64,000 bases of DNA, taken from assembly GCA_946411635.1 (NCBI GenBank), contig CAMKES010000005.1:1-64000 (forward strand), given 5' to 3'. A program made the position numbers and the translations under genes. Position 1 is the stretch's first letter. Each line of letters begins with the position of its first letter. A model generated the notes under the pieces. The model was not told the DNA's origin and searched no databases. It worked only from the letters and a program-made list of their open reading frames with translations. Positions 41,574-49,972 of the stretch are shown piece by piece. The DNA comes from an uncultured Clostridia bacterium. Lineage in GTDB: Bacteria; Bacillota; Clostridia; Christensenellales; CAG-138.

Positions 41574-41586
41574 CGAAAACCATCAT

Positions 41587-41615
41587 AAAAGCCCGACCGC
41601 AAGGCCGGGCTTTTT
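41587..41615 (+). terminator. Terminator of the lysine degradation operon
   Basis: AAAAGCCCG/CGGGCTTTT around a 10-nt loop, followed by T's (41607-41615). Confidence 0.8.
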
Positions 41616-41620
41616 CCTGC

Positions 41621-41652
41621 AAAAAAAACGATCCCGGATCGCTCCGGGATCG
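41621..41652 (-). terminator. Terminator of the crt-hbd-bcd-etf operon
   Basis: A perfect 10-bp stem (41629-41638 with 41643-41652), loop TCGC, and eight T on the minus strand (41628-41621), 17 bp after the etfA stop codon. Confidence 0.88.
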
Positions 41653-41669
41653 CTGTGGTTTTTGGGAAT

Positions 41670-42788
41670 TTATTTCGCCGCTTTCGCCGCGCGGATGGAT
41701 TCGATGAGTTCCGGAACGACCTTGAAGAGGTCGCCCACGATGCCGTAGTCCGCGCACTCGAAGATCGGCGCCGTTTCGTTCTTGTTGACGGCGATGATGC
41801 ATTCGGATTCCTGCATGCCCGCCTTGTGCTGGATCGCGCCCGAGATGCCGAGCGCGACGTACACCTTCGGGTGCACCGTCTTGCCGGTCTGGCCGACCTG
41901 ATGGTCCGCGCCGATCCAGCCCGCGTCCACGCACGCGCGCGACGCGCCGACCACGCCGCCGAGCTCGTTCGCGAGCTCTTCCGCGAGGGCGAGGCCCTTT
42001 TCGACGTCCTTCGAAATGCCGCGGCCGACGGACACGATGAAGTCCGCGCCGATCAGGTCGACGAGCTTCTTCGCCGCCTTGACGACCTCGACCACCTCGG
42101 TCTTGATATCCTCCGGCTTCAGATCGAACGCCGGATGGAGGATCTCGGCCGTTCTCGGGTTCTCGCGCTTCTTCATGACGCCGGGGCGCACCGTCGCCAT
42201 CGCGGGACGGAAGCGCGGGCAGATGATGGACGCCATCAGATGACCGCCGAATGCCGGACGGGTCATCTTGAGGTCGCGCGCGACGGAATGATCCGCGCCC
42301 GCGAGGCGGACGCTCTTCGTGCGCTCGATGCGGTCCTCGGGAAGCGTGGACGCTTCGCGCAGGAACTGCTGATAGTTGTTGAGGTCGATGTCGAGGTGCG
42401 TGCAGTCCGCGCAGAGACCGGTGTGAAGACGAGCCGCGCAGCGCGGAGCAAGATCTCTGCCGATCGTGGATGCGCCGAACAGAAGGATCTCCGGCTTGAA
42501 TGTCTCGACCGCGTCGACGATGACCTTGGCGTATGCGTCGGTCGTAAAGACGGAAAGAAGCGGGCTGTTGTACACGTAGACCTTGTCCGCACCGTACTTG
42601 CCGAGTTCCGGCGCGATGCCGTCGACGCTGTCGCCCAGGAGGATGCCGCAAAGCTCGACGCCGAGCTCGTCGGCAAGCTTTCTGCCCTCGCTGATCAGTT
42701 CGAACGTGGTCGGCATCATTTCGCCGTCCCGCTGTTCGCAGAAGACCCAGACGTTCTTGAAGGCTTCAATTTCGCTGCTGTTAAACAT
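41670..42788 (-). CDS. etfA: Electron transfer flavoprotein alpha subunit
   Basis: A 372-residue EtfA with the N-terminal Etf fold and the C-terminal FAD domain (VGASRACVDAGWIGADHQVGQTGKTVHPKVYVALGISGAIQH, about 280-325). With EtfB it passes electrons between NADH, butyryl-CoA dehydrogenase and, in the clostridial bifurcating type, ferredoxin. It is the last gene of the operon, behind etfB. I start at 42788 after GGAAGGGGG; the longer frame overlaps etfB. Confidence 0.93.
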   Translation of the reverse strand: MFNSSEIEAFKNVWVFCEQRDGEMMPTTFELISEGRKLADELGVELCGILLGDSVDGIAPELGKYGADKVYVYNSPLLSVFTTDAYAKVIVDAVETFKPEILLFGASTIGRDLAPRCAARLHTGLCADCTHLDIDLNNYQQFLREASTLPEDRIERTKSVRLAGADHSVARDLKMTRPAFGGHLMASIICPRFRPAMATVRPGVMKKRENPRTAEILHPAFDLKPEDIKTEVVEVVKAAKKLVDLIGADFIVSVGRGISKDVEKGLALAEELANELGGVVGASRACVDAGWIGADHQVGQTGKTVHPKVYVALGISGAIQHKAGMQESECIIAVNKNETAPIFECADYGIVGDLFKVVPELIESIRAAKAAK

Positions 42789-42805
42789 GATCGTGTCCCC
42801 CTTCC

Positions 42806-43606
42806 TCAGATGATGTGCTTGGCGGCCAGAATGCCCGCAAGCCTGTCGGTCGTTTCTTTTCCGTCGCCCGGAAGCATCATGCCTGCGCCTTTTTGCGGCG
42901 GGGTGAAGGAGGTGAGGATGTTCGTGGGAGAACCCAGAAGTCCGATCGTGCTCTTGTCGATCAGCGGATGGTCCTTCAGCGTATCGTACGTCATGGTGAC
43001 GACGGGCATCTCGTAGCACGAGAAAATGCCGCCGACGTTCATGTAGCGCGGCGCGTTCAGCTCCTTGATGCAGGTGATCATGCAGGGCGTGTGCACCTTG
43101 ACCGTCATGTAGCCGTCCTCCAGGATGCGCTTGACCGTCAGCACGTCGCCGTCTTTTTTGATCTCGCCCGCGTAGGTGACCTGCGGCAGATGCAGTTTTT
43201 CCGCGATCTGCGGACCGACCTGCGCGGTGTCGCCGTCGATCGCCTGGCGTCCCGCAAGGATGATGTCCTCGGGCTCGACGCCGTAGGTGTCGATCGCCGC
43301 CGCGATGATCTGGCTCGTGGCGTAGGTGTCGGAGCCGCCGAACTCGCGCGCGGTGATCAGAACGCCCTCGTCGACGCCCATCGCCATGAGCTCGCGGAGC
43401 ATTCCCTCCGCGGGCGGCGGTCCCATCGTGAACGCAACGACCTTGCAGCCGAGCTCATCCTTGAGCGTCAGCGCCGCTTCGACGGCGTTCATGTCGTCGG
43501 GATTGATGATGGTCTGCATGGACGCGCGGTCCAGCGTGCCGTCCGGGTTGACGGCGACCGTTCCGGAGGTATCGGGGACCTGTTTGACCGTAACGAAAAT
43601 CTTCAT
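42806..43606 (-). CDS. etfB: Electron transfer flavoprotein beta subunit
   Basis: A 266-residue EtfB: VTVKQVPDTSGTVAVNPDGTLDR at the start and the nucleotide-binding ILAGRQAIDGDTAQVGPQIAEKL segment (about 120-142). It forms the Etf heterodimer with EtfA. The arrangement bcd-etfB-etfA is that of bifurcating Bcd-Etf complexes; bifurcation itself is inferred from the organism type. GAAGGAGGTC precedes the ATG. Confidence 0.93.
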   Translation of the reverse strand: MKIFVTVKQVPDTSGTVAVNPDGTLDRASMQTIINPDDMNAVEAALTLKDELGCKVVAFTMGPPPAEGMLRELMAMGVDEGVLITAREFGGSDTYATSQIIAAAIDTYGVEPEDIILAGRQAIDGDTAQVGPQIAEKLHLPQVTYAGEIKKDGDVLTVKRILEDGYMTVKVHTPCMITCIKELNAPRYMNVGGIFSCYEMPVVTMTYDTLKDHPLIDKSTIGLLGSPTNILTSFTPPQKGAGMMLPGDGKETTDRLAGILAAKHII

Positions 43607-43622
43607 GTTCCTGACCTCCTTC

Positions 43623-44765
43623 TTACTTCACGCCGAGGTTTGCGGCGATGACCATGCGCTGGACCTCGCTCGTGCCCTCGTAGATCTCGGTGATCTTCGC
43701 GTCGCGCATCATGCGCTCCACGGGATATTCACGGGTGTAGCCGTAGCCGCCGAACAGCTGCACGGCTCTGCGCGTCACGTCGGACGCGGCTTCCGCGGCG
43801 AACAGCTTCGCCATCGCGGCTTCCATGCTGCAGCGCTCGTGCGCCTGCTTCTTCAGCGCGGCGTTGTAGACCAGGAACTGCGCCGCCTGCATGCGGGTGT
43901 GCATATCCGCAAGCTGGAACTGCGTGTTCTGGAACGAGCTGATGCGCTTTTTGAACTGCACGCGCTCGCTCGTGTACTTGATCGCCTCGTTGATCGCGCC
44001 TTCGCCGATGCCGAGCGCCTGCGCGGCGATGCCGATACGGCCGCCGTCGAGCGTCGCCATCGCGATCTTGAAGCCCGCGCCCTCTTTGCCGAGCAGGTTC
44101 TCCTTCGGCACGATGCAGTCCTCGAAGATCAGGTCGCACGTGGAGCTTCCGCGGATGCCCATTTTCTTTTCATGCTTGCCCTGCGAGAAGCCCTTGAAGC
44201 CCTTCTCCACGATGAATGCGGAGATGCCGCGGTTGCCCATCTTCGGGTCGGTCATGGCGAAGACCACGAACACGTCCGCAACGCTGCCGTTGGTGATGAA
44301 GCACTTCGAACCGTTCAGCACGTAGTGGTCGCCTTCGAGGACCGCGGTCGTCTGCTGACCGGACGCGTCGGTGCCGGCGTTCGGCTCGGTGAGCCCGAAC
44401 GCGCCGAGCTTTCTGCCGGAGAGCAGGTCCGGCAGGTATTTCTGCTTCTGTTCTTCGGTGCCGTTCTCAAAGATCGGCGCGCAGCACAGCGAGGTGTGCG
44501 CCGACACGATGACCGCGGTGGTGCCGCAGACCTTGGCGAGCTCTTCGACCGTGATCGCGTAGCTCAGCACGTCGCCGCCGGCGCCGCCGTACTCTTTCGG
44601 GAAGTAGATGCCCATCATGCCGAGCTTCGCCATCTTCGCGACGGTCTCCGCGGGGAAGCGTTCTTCCTCGTCGATCTCGCCCGCGATCGGCTTGACCTCG
44701 TTCTCTGCAAATTCGCGGACCATCTTGCGAACCAGCAGCTGCTCCTTCGTCAGTCGGAAATCCAT
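43623..44765 (-). CDS. bcd: Butyryl-CoA dehydrogenase
   Basis: A 380-residue acyl-CoA dehydrogenase with FGLTEPNAGTDASGQQT (flavin/substrate loop), the catalytic glutamate in IYEGTSEVQRMVIA near the C-terminus, and the RAVQLFGGYGYTREYPVER signature. It reduces crotonyl-CoA, made from lysine by Kal or from acetoacetyl-CoA by Hbd and Crt, to butyryl-CoA with Etf. AAAGGAGAAAC precedes the ATG. Confidence 0.93.
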   Translation of the reverse strand: MDFRLTKEQLLVRKMVREFAENEVKPIAGEIDEEERFPAETVAKMAKLGMMGIYFPKEYGGAGGDVLSYAITVEELAKVCGTTAVIVSAHTSLCCAPIFENGTEEQKQKYLPDLLSGRKLGAFGLTEPNAGTDASGQQTTAVLEGDHYVLNGSKCFITNGSVADVFVVFAMTDPKMGNRGISAFIVEKGFKGFSQGKHEKKMGIRGSSTCDLIFEDCIVPKENLLGKEGAGFKIAMATLDGGRIGIAAQALGIGEGAINEAIKYTSERVQFKKRISSFQNTQFQLADMHTRMQAAQFLVYNAALKKQAHERCSMEAAMAKLFAAEAASDVTRRAVQLFGGYGYTREYPVERMMRDAKITEIYEGTSEVQRMVIAANLGVK

Positions 44766-44783
44766 TCTGTTTCTCCTTTATGA

Positions 44784-45620
44784 TTACTTGTTGTACGTAA
44801 AGAAGCCTTCGCCGGTCTTGATGCCGAGCTTGCCGGCGCGGACCATCTTGCGGATCAGCACGTTGGCGCGGTACTTCGGATCATGCGTTTCGTTGTAGAG
44901 CACGTCCATGATGTTCAGCACGACGTCCCAGCCGATCAGGTCGCCGAGGTGCAGCGGTCCCATCGGGTGGTTGCAGCCGAGCTGCATCGCGATATCGATG
45001 TCCTCCGCGCTCGCAACGCCCTCCTGCAGGACGCAGACGCCCTCGTTGCAGTACGGGATCAGGATCTTGTTGACCACGAAGCCCGGCGCCTCGTTGACGA
45101 CGACCGGCGTCTTGCCGATCCCGACGCAGAGGTTCTTCGTCCATTCGACGAGCTCGGTCGGCGTGTTCGCGCCGGAAATGACCTCGACGAGCTTCATCGC
45201 GGGAACGGGGTTGAAGAAGTGCATGCCGACCATCGGATGCATGAGACCCTTCGCCATTTCGGTGATCGACAGCGAGGAGGTGTTCGTCGCAAAGACGGTC
45301 TCTTCCTTGCAGAGCGTGTCGAGCCGCTGCAGGAGTTCCTTCTTGACCGCCATGTTTTCCGCAACGCACTCGATCACGAGATCCGCGTCCGCGGCCGCGG
45401 CGACTTCCTCGACGAGGATGCGGCTCATAAGATCGTCCGCCGCTTCCTGCGTCATCTTGCCCTTCGCAACGCGCTTCGAAAGGGACGCCGCGAGCTTGTC
45501 CTTATGCCGCTGCGCGCTCTCCACGCTCGTCGCGTACAGAAGCGCGGTGTGACCGTTCGCGGAAAAGACCTGCGCGATGCCGCTGCCCATCGTTCCTGCG
45601 CCGAAAATAGCAACCTTCAT
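44784..45620 (-). CDS. hbd: 3-hydroxybutyryl-CoA dehydrogenase
   Basis: A 278-residue enzyme with NAD-binding GAGTMGSGIAQ (7-17), the HFFNPVPAMKLVEVI catalytic segment (about 137-151), and the C-terminal helical domain (PMGPLHLGDLIGWDV). It reduces acetoacetyl-CoA to 3-hydroxybutyryl-CoA. Here acetoacetyl-CoA is supplied by AtoDA. Thiolase is not in the operon. AGGAGGAAC precedes the ATG. Confidence 0.95.
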   Translation of the reverse strand: MKVAIFGAGTMGSGIAQVFSANGHTALLYATSVESAQRHKDKLAASLSKRVAKGKMTQEAADDLMSRILVEEVAAAADADLVIECVAENMAVKKELLQRLDTLCKEETVFATNTSSLSITEMAKGLMHPMVGMHFFNPVPAMKLVEVISGANTPTELVEWTKNLCVGIGKTPVVVNEAPGFVVNKILIPYCNEGVCVLQEGVASAEDIDIAMQLGCNHPMGPLHLGDLIGWDVVLNIMDVLYNETHDPKYRANVLIRKMVRAGKLGIKTGEGFFTYNK

Positions 45621-45671
45621 GTTTTGTTCCTCCTGAATTGTTTTTTGGATGTGAATCGGGAAAACCCGTGA

Positions 45672-46451
45672 TTACCGGTTCTGAAACGGCTCGTGTCTGC
45701 GCTTCTCGAGAAACGCGCCCATGCCTTCCTGCTGGTCGTACGTTTCGAAGCAGCCGCCGAACAGATTTTCCTCGATGACGATCGCCTCGTCCATCGGGAC
45801 CTCGAGTCCGTCGTTGATCGCCTTCTTGCTCGCGCGCACCGCGATCGGCGCGTTCTTGGCGATCGTTTCGGCAAGCTTTTCCGCCGCGGGCATCAGCTCC
45901 TCCGGGGGGTATACCGCGTTGACGAGTCCGATGCGCAGGGCTTCGTCCGCCTTGATATTGCGCGCGGAGAAGATCAGCTGCTTTGCCATGCCCGCGCCCA
46001 CGAGCCGCGCAAGCCGCTGCGTGCCGCCGAAGCCCGGCGTAATGCCGAGACCCGTTTCGGGCTGACCGAACACCGCCGTGTCCGAACAGATGCGGACGTC
46101 GCACGCCATCGAAAGCTCGCAGCCGCCGCCGAGCGCGTAGCCGTTCACCGCCGCGATCACCGGGATCGCAAGCTGCTCGAGCCTTCTGAACACGTCGTTT
46201 CCGTGTTTGCCGAACGCTTCGGCCTCCGCCTTCGAAAGCCGCGCCATCTCCGCGATGTCCGCGCCCGCGACGAACGCCTTTTCACCGCTGCCGGTCAGGA
46301 TCAGGACGCGGATCGTTTCGTCGGCTTGGATCGCATCGATCAGCGCGTCGAGGTCGGTCAGCACTTCGGAATTCAGCGCGTTCAGCGCCTTCGGACGGTT
46401 GACCGTCGCGATCGCGACCGGACCCTTTTTTTCGAGTAGAATGTGCGTCAT
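45672..46451 (-). CDS. crt: 3-hydroxybutyryl-CoA dehydratase (crotonase)
   Basis: A 259-residue crotonase-fold protein: AFVAGADIAEM (oxyanion hole), YALGGGCELSMACDVRI with one catalytic Glu and QPETGLGITPGFGGTQRL with the second. It dehydrates 3-hydroxybutyryl-CoA to crotonyl-CoA. It is the first gene of the five-gene butyryl-CoA operon; GGAGGAGCC precedes the ATG. Confidence 0.92.
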   Translation of the reverse strand: MTHILLEKKGPVAIATVNRPKALNALNSEVLTDLDALIDAIQADETIRVLILTGSGEKAFVAGADIAEMARLSKAEAEAFGKHGNDVFRRLEQLAIPVIAAVNGYALGGGCELSMACDVRICSDTAVFGQPETGLGITPGFGGTQRLARLVGAGMAKQLIFSARNIKADEALRIGLVNAVYPPEELMPAAEKLAETIAKNAPIAVRASKKAINDGLEVPMDEAIVIEENLFGGCFETYDQQEGMGAFLEKRRHEPFQNR

Positions 46452-46510
46452 AGGCTCCTCCGTCTGCGCGCGCCGCCCGCAGGGGGCAGACCGCGCCGTA
46501 TAGCAATATA

Positions 46511-46539
46511 ATTATAGTACATTCGGGCCTGATGTGCAA
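46511..46539 (-). promoter_or_regulatory. Promoter of the crt-hbd-bcd-etfBA operon
   Basis: On the minus strand TTGCAC (46534-46539), a 17-bp spacer and TATAAT (46511-46516). The leader contains a GC-rich hairpin whose outer stem is GTCTGC/GCAGAC (46462-46491), ending close to the crt ribosome binding site. Confidence 0.75.
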
Positions 46540-46575
46540 GAGCGATTCCGCGTGCGGCGCCCCGAAAGATTTTAT

Positions 46576-46604
46576 TTGCGTACGGCGTGCGGCTGTGCTA
46601 TAAT
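46576..46604 (+). promoter_or_regulatory. Promoter of the EamA transporter gene
   Basis: TTGCGT (46576-46581), a 17-bp spacer and TATAAT (46599-46604), divergent from the crt promoter. Confidence 0.7.
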
Positions 46605-46644
46605 CGCCTGCGGATGCGGCTGAAGCCGCACGGAGGTCGGAACG

Positions 46645-47559
46645 ATGGAACGGAACGCAGCACCGAACAAAAAACAGATTCCCGCATTCTGGGCGCACGT
46701 GTTTGCGCTGTTTTCCGTGATCGTCTGGGGCAGCTGCTACGTGCTGACGGAGAATCTTCTGAACGCGGGCTTCACCGCCGTGCAGATCGCGCCGATCCGC
46801 ATGGCGCTCGCGTACGCCGCGCTGCTCGTCATGCGTCCGAAATTCGTGCGCCTTCCCTGGAAGGACGAGCTGATGTTCATTCTGCTCGGCGTCACCGGCG
46901 GCAGCGTCTATTTCTATTTTCAGAACACCGCGCTTGCGGTCTCGGATCAGGCCGCGAGCGTCAGCATCATCATCTCGCTGACGCCGCTCATGACGATCAT
47001 CCTTGCGCGGCTGTTCCGCCGCAGCGACGAAACGCTCGGCAGGCTCGTGTGGATCGGCTCCGCGATCGCGGTCGCGGGCGTCGTGCTCGTCGTCCTGAAC
47101 GGCAGCCTCCGCCTCAATCTGAGCCCGCTCGGCGACCTGCTCGCGCTCTGCGCGGGGCTTTCGTGGGCGGTCTATTCGATCCTGATGAAGCCGTATGCAT
47201 CGACGCTCGACAGCTTCCTCGTGACGCGGCGCGTCATGTTCTGGGCGTTTCTGACCGCCGTGCCGCTGATGCTCGCAACCGACGGCATGCCGGATCTTGC
47301 GCCGCTGTTTACGAAGACGAACGTGCTTTTGAGCTGGATCTTTCTTGCGGTGTTCGGCAACGCGATCTGCTTCGCGCTCTGGAACATCGCGTTCGAGCGG
47401 CTCGGCGTCGTCATCACGAACAACTACCTGTACGCGTCGCCGTTCGTAACGGTGCTCGTCGGCTGGATCCTGATGGGGGAGACGCCGCACTGGATGAGCA
47501 TCGTCGGCGCGGTGCTGATCACCGTCGGCGTATTCCTCGCCCAGCGCGACCGGCATTGA
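46645..47559 (+). CDS. EamA/DMT-family transporter
   Basis: A 304-residue protein with ten hydrophobic segments forming two EamA repeats (about 12-140 and 150-300; WGSCYVLTENLL and LSWAVYSILMKPY at equivalent positions). Members export amino acids, metabolites or drugs; the substrate cannot be told. It stands alone, divergent from the butyrate operon. GGAGGTCGG precedes the ATG. The repeat element at 47618 follows. Confidence 0.8.
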   Translation: MERNAAPNKKQIPAFWAHVFALFSVIVWGSCYVLTENLLNAGFTAVQIAPIRMALAYAALLVMRPKFVRLPWKDELMFILLGVTGGSVYFYFQNTALAVSDQAASVSIIISLTPLMTIILARLFRRSDETLGRLVWIGSAIAVAGVVLVVLNGSLRLNLSPLGDLLALCAGLSWAVYSILMKPYASTLDSFLVTRRVMFWAFLTAVPLMLATDGMPDLAPLFTKTNVLLSWIFLAVFGNAICFALWNIAFERLGVVITNNYLYASPFVTVLVGWILMGETPHWMSIVGAVLITVGVFLAQRDRH

Positions 47560-47617
47560 ACCGAATCAAAAAGGACTGCGACGAAGAGGTACTTTCTGAA
47601 GGGTGGTTTCAACCAAA

Positions 47618-47729
47618 AGCCTTCCCCTTGAGGGGAAGGGGGACCGCTTGCGGTGGATGAGGTGTGAACTTCGTGCAAGCAACACCTCATCAGTCGCCTT
47701 TGGCGACAGCCTCCCCTCAAGGGGAAGCC
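47618..47729. repeat. Complete palindromic MITE-like repeat
   Basis: CCTTCCCC-TTGA-GGGGAAGG (47620-47639) and GGATGAGGTGT (47655-47665) are mirrored on the right by ACACCTCATC (47692-47700 region) and CCTCCCCTCAAGGGGAAG (47710-47727). The whole folds into one long hairpin with sub-hairpins such as GTCGCC-TTT-GGCGAC. The left arm recurs at 11078-11140. It contains no reading frame of its own and is the only notable content of the gap 47560-47790. Confidence 0.75.
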
Positions 47730-47790
47730 GCTTTTTTCAGAGCGCACTTATACACCACCATGCGGCGGCGTTACGTGCGCTTGTGAGCAA

Positions 47791-47829
47791 ACAAAAACCT
47801 TCCGGAAAGAAATTGTTTCCCGGAAGGTT
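47791..47829 (-). terminator. Terminator of the GNAT gene
   Basis: AACCTTCCGG/CCGGAAGGTT (47796-47805 with 47820-47829) with a 14-nt loop, followed by TTTTGTTTG on the minus strand. Confidence 0.65.
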
Positions 47830-47872
47830 CAAATCCGGTTCATTCCGACAAACCGGAATTTGGCGAGCTGTT

Positions 47873-48382
47873 TTAGAGTTCCAAAACGGCAACGATCTCG
47901 TCTCCATCCATCTCGCCGTTTTCTATAAAACCGAAATCGTGATACAGCTTCGCAGCAACCTCATTTTCGGCTTCCCAGGAAGTGCTCCAAAGCGTATCCT
48001 CTCCGTCAGGAAAGCTGCGGATGTAGTCCAGCAGGAGCTTAAGTGCATCCCTGCCGTAGCCGCGCTTTTGATATCGCTGATCGATCATGAACCGCCACAG
48101 ACAGTAATGCCTATAAGCCTCAGGCATTTTTTCGTATTCTTCGGAATTATGACCGATCATGGCGAAACCAACGGGAGTATCACCATCCCAGATGCCAAAG
48201 GCCTGTACAAATTTGCCGTCGGCCAAGGTATCATATGCCTGCGCCAGGCTGACTGCGTTCGAGGCCACGAAGTTCTCCTGGCCTTTTGCGACTCTAAGGT
48301 CCATCAGCGTCCAAAAGTTCTCTTTGTCTGTCTTCACTAAGTGAAGGCCCTTATTTTTGAGCTCGCAGTTTGTGTTATCCAT
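47873..48382 (-). CDS. GNAT-family N-acetyltransferase
   Basis: A 169-residue protein with the GNAT core: PVGFAMIGHN strand, YCLWRFMIDQRYQKRGYGRDALKLLLDYI acetyl-CoA loop (Q/R-x-x-G-x-G/A as QRYQKRGYG), and the final YHDFGFIENGE. Substrate unknown; similarity in layout to SpeG/antibiotic acetyltransferases is only general. Its base composition looks AT-richer than the surrounding housekeeping genes. CGGAGGTATTAC precedes the ATG. Confidence 0.85.
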   Translation of the reverse strand: MDNTNCELKNKGLHLVKTDKENFWTLMDLRVAKGQENFVASNAVSLAQAYDTLADGKFVQAFGIWDGDTPVGFAMIGHNSEEYEKMPEAYRHYCLWRFMIDQRYQKRGYGRDALKLLLDYIRSFPDGEDTLWSTSWEAENEVAAKLYHDFGFIENGEMDGDEIVAVLEL

Positions 48383-48417
48383 TGTAATACCTCCGAGAAT
48401 CCCGATTTTGGCAATAT

Positions 48418-48473
48418 CCCGACAAATCCCGATTTGTCGGGCTGATTATACCACAGCGAAGCCGGTAAGGCAA
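48418..48473 (-). promoter_or_regulatory. GNAT gene promoter with inverted repeat at the transcription start
   Basis: On the minus strand TTGCCT (48468-48473), a 17-bp spacer and TATAAT (48445-48450). A perfect inverted repeat CCCGACAAAT-CCCG-ATTTGTCGGG (48418-48441) covers the start of transcription, and a further CCCGAT lies at 48401-48406. It may be an operator or a leader hairpin. Confidence 0.65.
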
Positions 48474-48477
48474 CGAG

Positions 48478-48513
48478 AAAACCTCTCTTGCCCCGGTAGA
48501 CAAAAGAGGTTTC
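48478..48513 (-). terminator. Terminator of the serine hydrolase gene
   Basis: AAACCTCT/AGAGGTTT arms with additional TTG/CAA pairing around a 10-nt loop; the minus strand continues TTCTCG. Moderate strength. Confidence 0.5.
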
Positions 48514-48613
48514 TTTGATGGGAAAGAGCGCGTAAAAGGACACCAAAGCATAGAAAGGCCGCCGAAAAGCACACCGTTATAAAACGATAAACCGGAAGCC
48601 GCAGCATCTCCGC

Positions 48614-49972
48614 TTACAGTTTCTTGCAGGTATAATCATCGTATAACAGGCAGCCGTCGCCGAAGGTCAGCTCCAGCATGCCAGCTTTCCGACCGAACTT
48701 GTTTTTGCCGATGGGATAGAGGCGGAACTCCATTTCGTCGCCGTCATCGTCGACAGCCTTCGCGAAGAGCTCTCCTGCATTAAGATAAACTTCGTCAATG
48801 GCGAAGCCGTCATTCTCCGGATGCTCGTACCTGCCGCAGAACGACGCCCACCCTGATCTGTCCATATCCTCGTCCCCAAGATCCTCGATACAGGTGATGG
48901 GCGCCGGTTCTTTATCCCTTGCGATCTCCCGCATTCCGGTCTCAAAGCTATCGAGGCCCCGGACGTCGTCAGTCTCGCGGCAGTTCAGCAGGACGAACAC
49001 TCTGTTCGCGTCGATGAAGCGTTCAAACCACGTGTTGAAGCCCGCCCAGCCTCCGCTGTGGGTGAGTATGAGGCCGAGGTTTTCATCGTTTTCGATACCC
49101 CATCCGAAGCCGTAACTTCCGCCTTCGTCATTGTCAACGGGTTCTCCGTTATTGAGCATGGCCGGGGCAGACATGAGCTTTTGCTCCTCTGCGCTCAGGA
49201 CAAGGTTTTCCCTCAGCGCCTTATCCCATTTGAACAGATCCAAAATGTTGCTGTAAACGTAGCCGCAGCCGGCGCCGCCATCGAGCAGAGTGAAGTAGTC
49301 CTTCCACCCCGTGTCTTCGGCGCTTATAAACCCGCCCTCGCCGCGGAACATTCCGCAGACGCCGTTCTCGATCGTAATGCCGTCCTTATATGGATGGCCT
49401 ACAAAGGTTGAGGTCAGGCAGGCAGGCTCGAAAACGTTCTGCTTCATAAAGTCCTCAAACGGGACTCCGGAAACCTTTTCAACGATCTGCGCCAGCAGAC
49501 AATAGCCAGTGTTGGAATACTCGTACCTTTCACCCGGCCTAAATTCCGGTTCTTCTCCGCTTTCCGCAAGGAAGCGAACGATCACTTCGTTCCCGGGGAT
49601 ACGGTTTTCAGCCTTCGCTGTTTCGATCACCCAGTCCATATAATCGGGCAGCCCGCCGGTATGCGTCAGAAGATGACGAACGGTCACGCCTTTATAAGGG
49701 ATCTGCGGGAAAAACTTCATTATCTCGTCGTCGAGGCTCAGGAGTCCTTTCCGCATCAGGAGCATTATCGCACTTGCTGTGAACTGCTTCGATACCGAAG
49801 CAAGGTTGAATATGCTGTCCTCCTTCATAGGAAGCGTATCGCCGCTGTCACGGAAACCGACCGCACCCTTGGATACGACCTCACCGTGCTCTGCATATAG
49901 CCAGGTTCCCGTGAAAACGCCTTTTTCATACGCCTCCCGGACGAAGTTTTCCATGATCGTTTTTTTATCCAT
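48614..49972 (-). CDS. Beta-lactamase-fold serine hydrolase
   Basis: A 452-residue protein of the class C beta-lactamase/PBP-like superfamily: S59-x2-K62 (ASVSKQF), YSN in YEYSNTGYC and THSGGW as the third motif. No signal peptide is present, so it is probably cytoplasmic; esterase or peptidase activity is more likely than antibiotic resistance. A C-terminal lipocalin-like beta domain (about 345-452) is typical. I prefer the ATG at 49972, directly behind GGAGGCAATT, over one six codons upstream. Codon use looks less GC-rich than neighbours, hinting at transfer together with the GNAT gene. Confidence 0.8.
   Translation of the reverse strand: MDKKTIMENFVREAYEKGVFTGTWLYAEHGEVVSKGAVGFRDSGDTLPMKEDSIFNLASVSKQFTASAIMLLMRKGLLSLDDEIMKFFPQIPYKGVTVRHLLTHTGGLPDYMDWVIETAKAENRIPGNEVIVRFLAESGEEPEFRPGERYEYSNTGYCLLAQIVEKVSGVPFEDFMKQNVFEPACLTSTFVGHPYKDGITIENGVCGMFRGEGGFISAEDTGWKDYFTLLDGGAGCGYVYSNILDLFKWDKALRENLVLSAEEQKLMSAPAMLNNGEPVDNDEGGSYGFGWGIENDENLGLILTHSGGWAGFNTWFERFIDANRVFVLLNCRETDDVRGLDSFETGMREIARDKEPAPITCIEDLGDEDMDRSGWASFCGRYEHPENDGFAIDEVYLNAGELFAKAVDDDGDEMEFRLYPIGKNKFGRKAGMLELTFGDGCLLYDDYTCKKL

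Noticed and set aside
48614..49972. Antibiotic-resistance beta-lactamase
   Set aside because: No signal peptide and the third motif is HSGG in a long esterase/PBP-like protein; resistance cannot be inferred.
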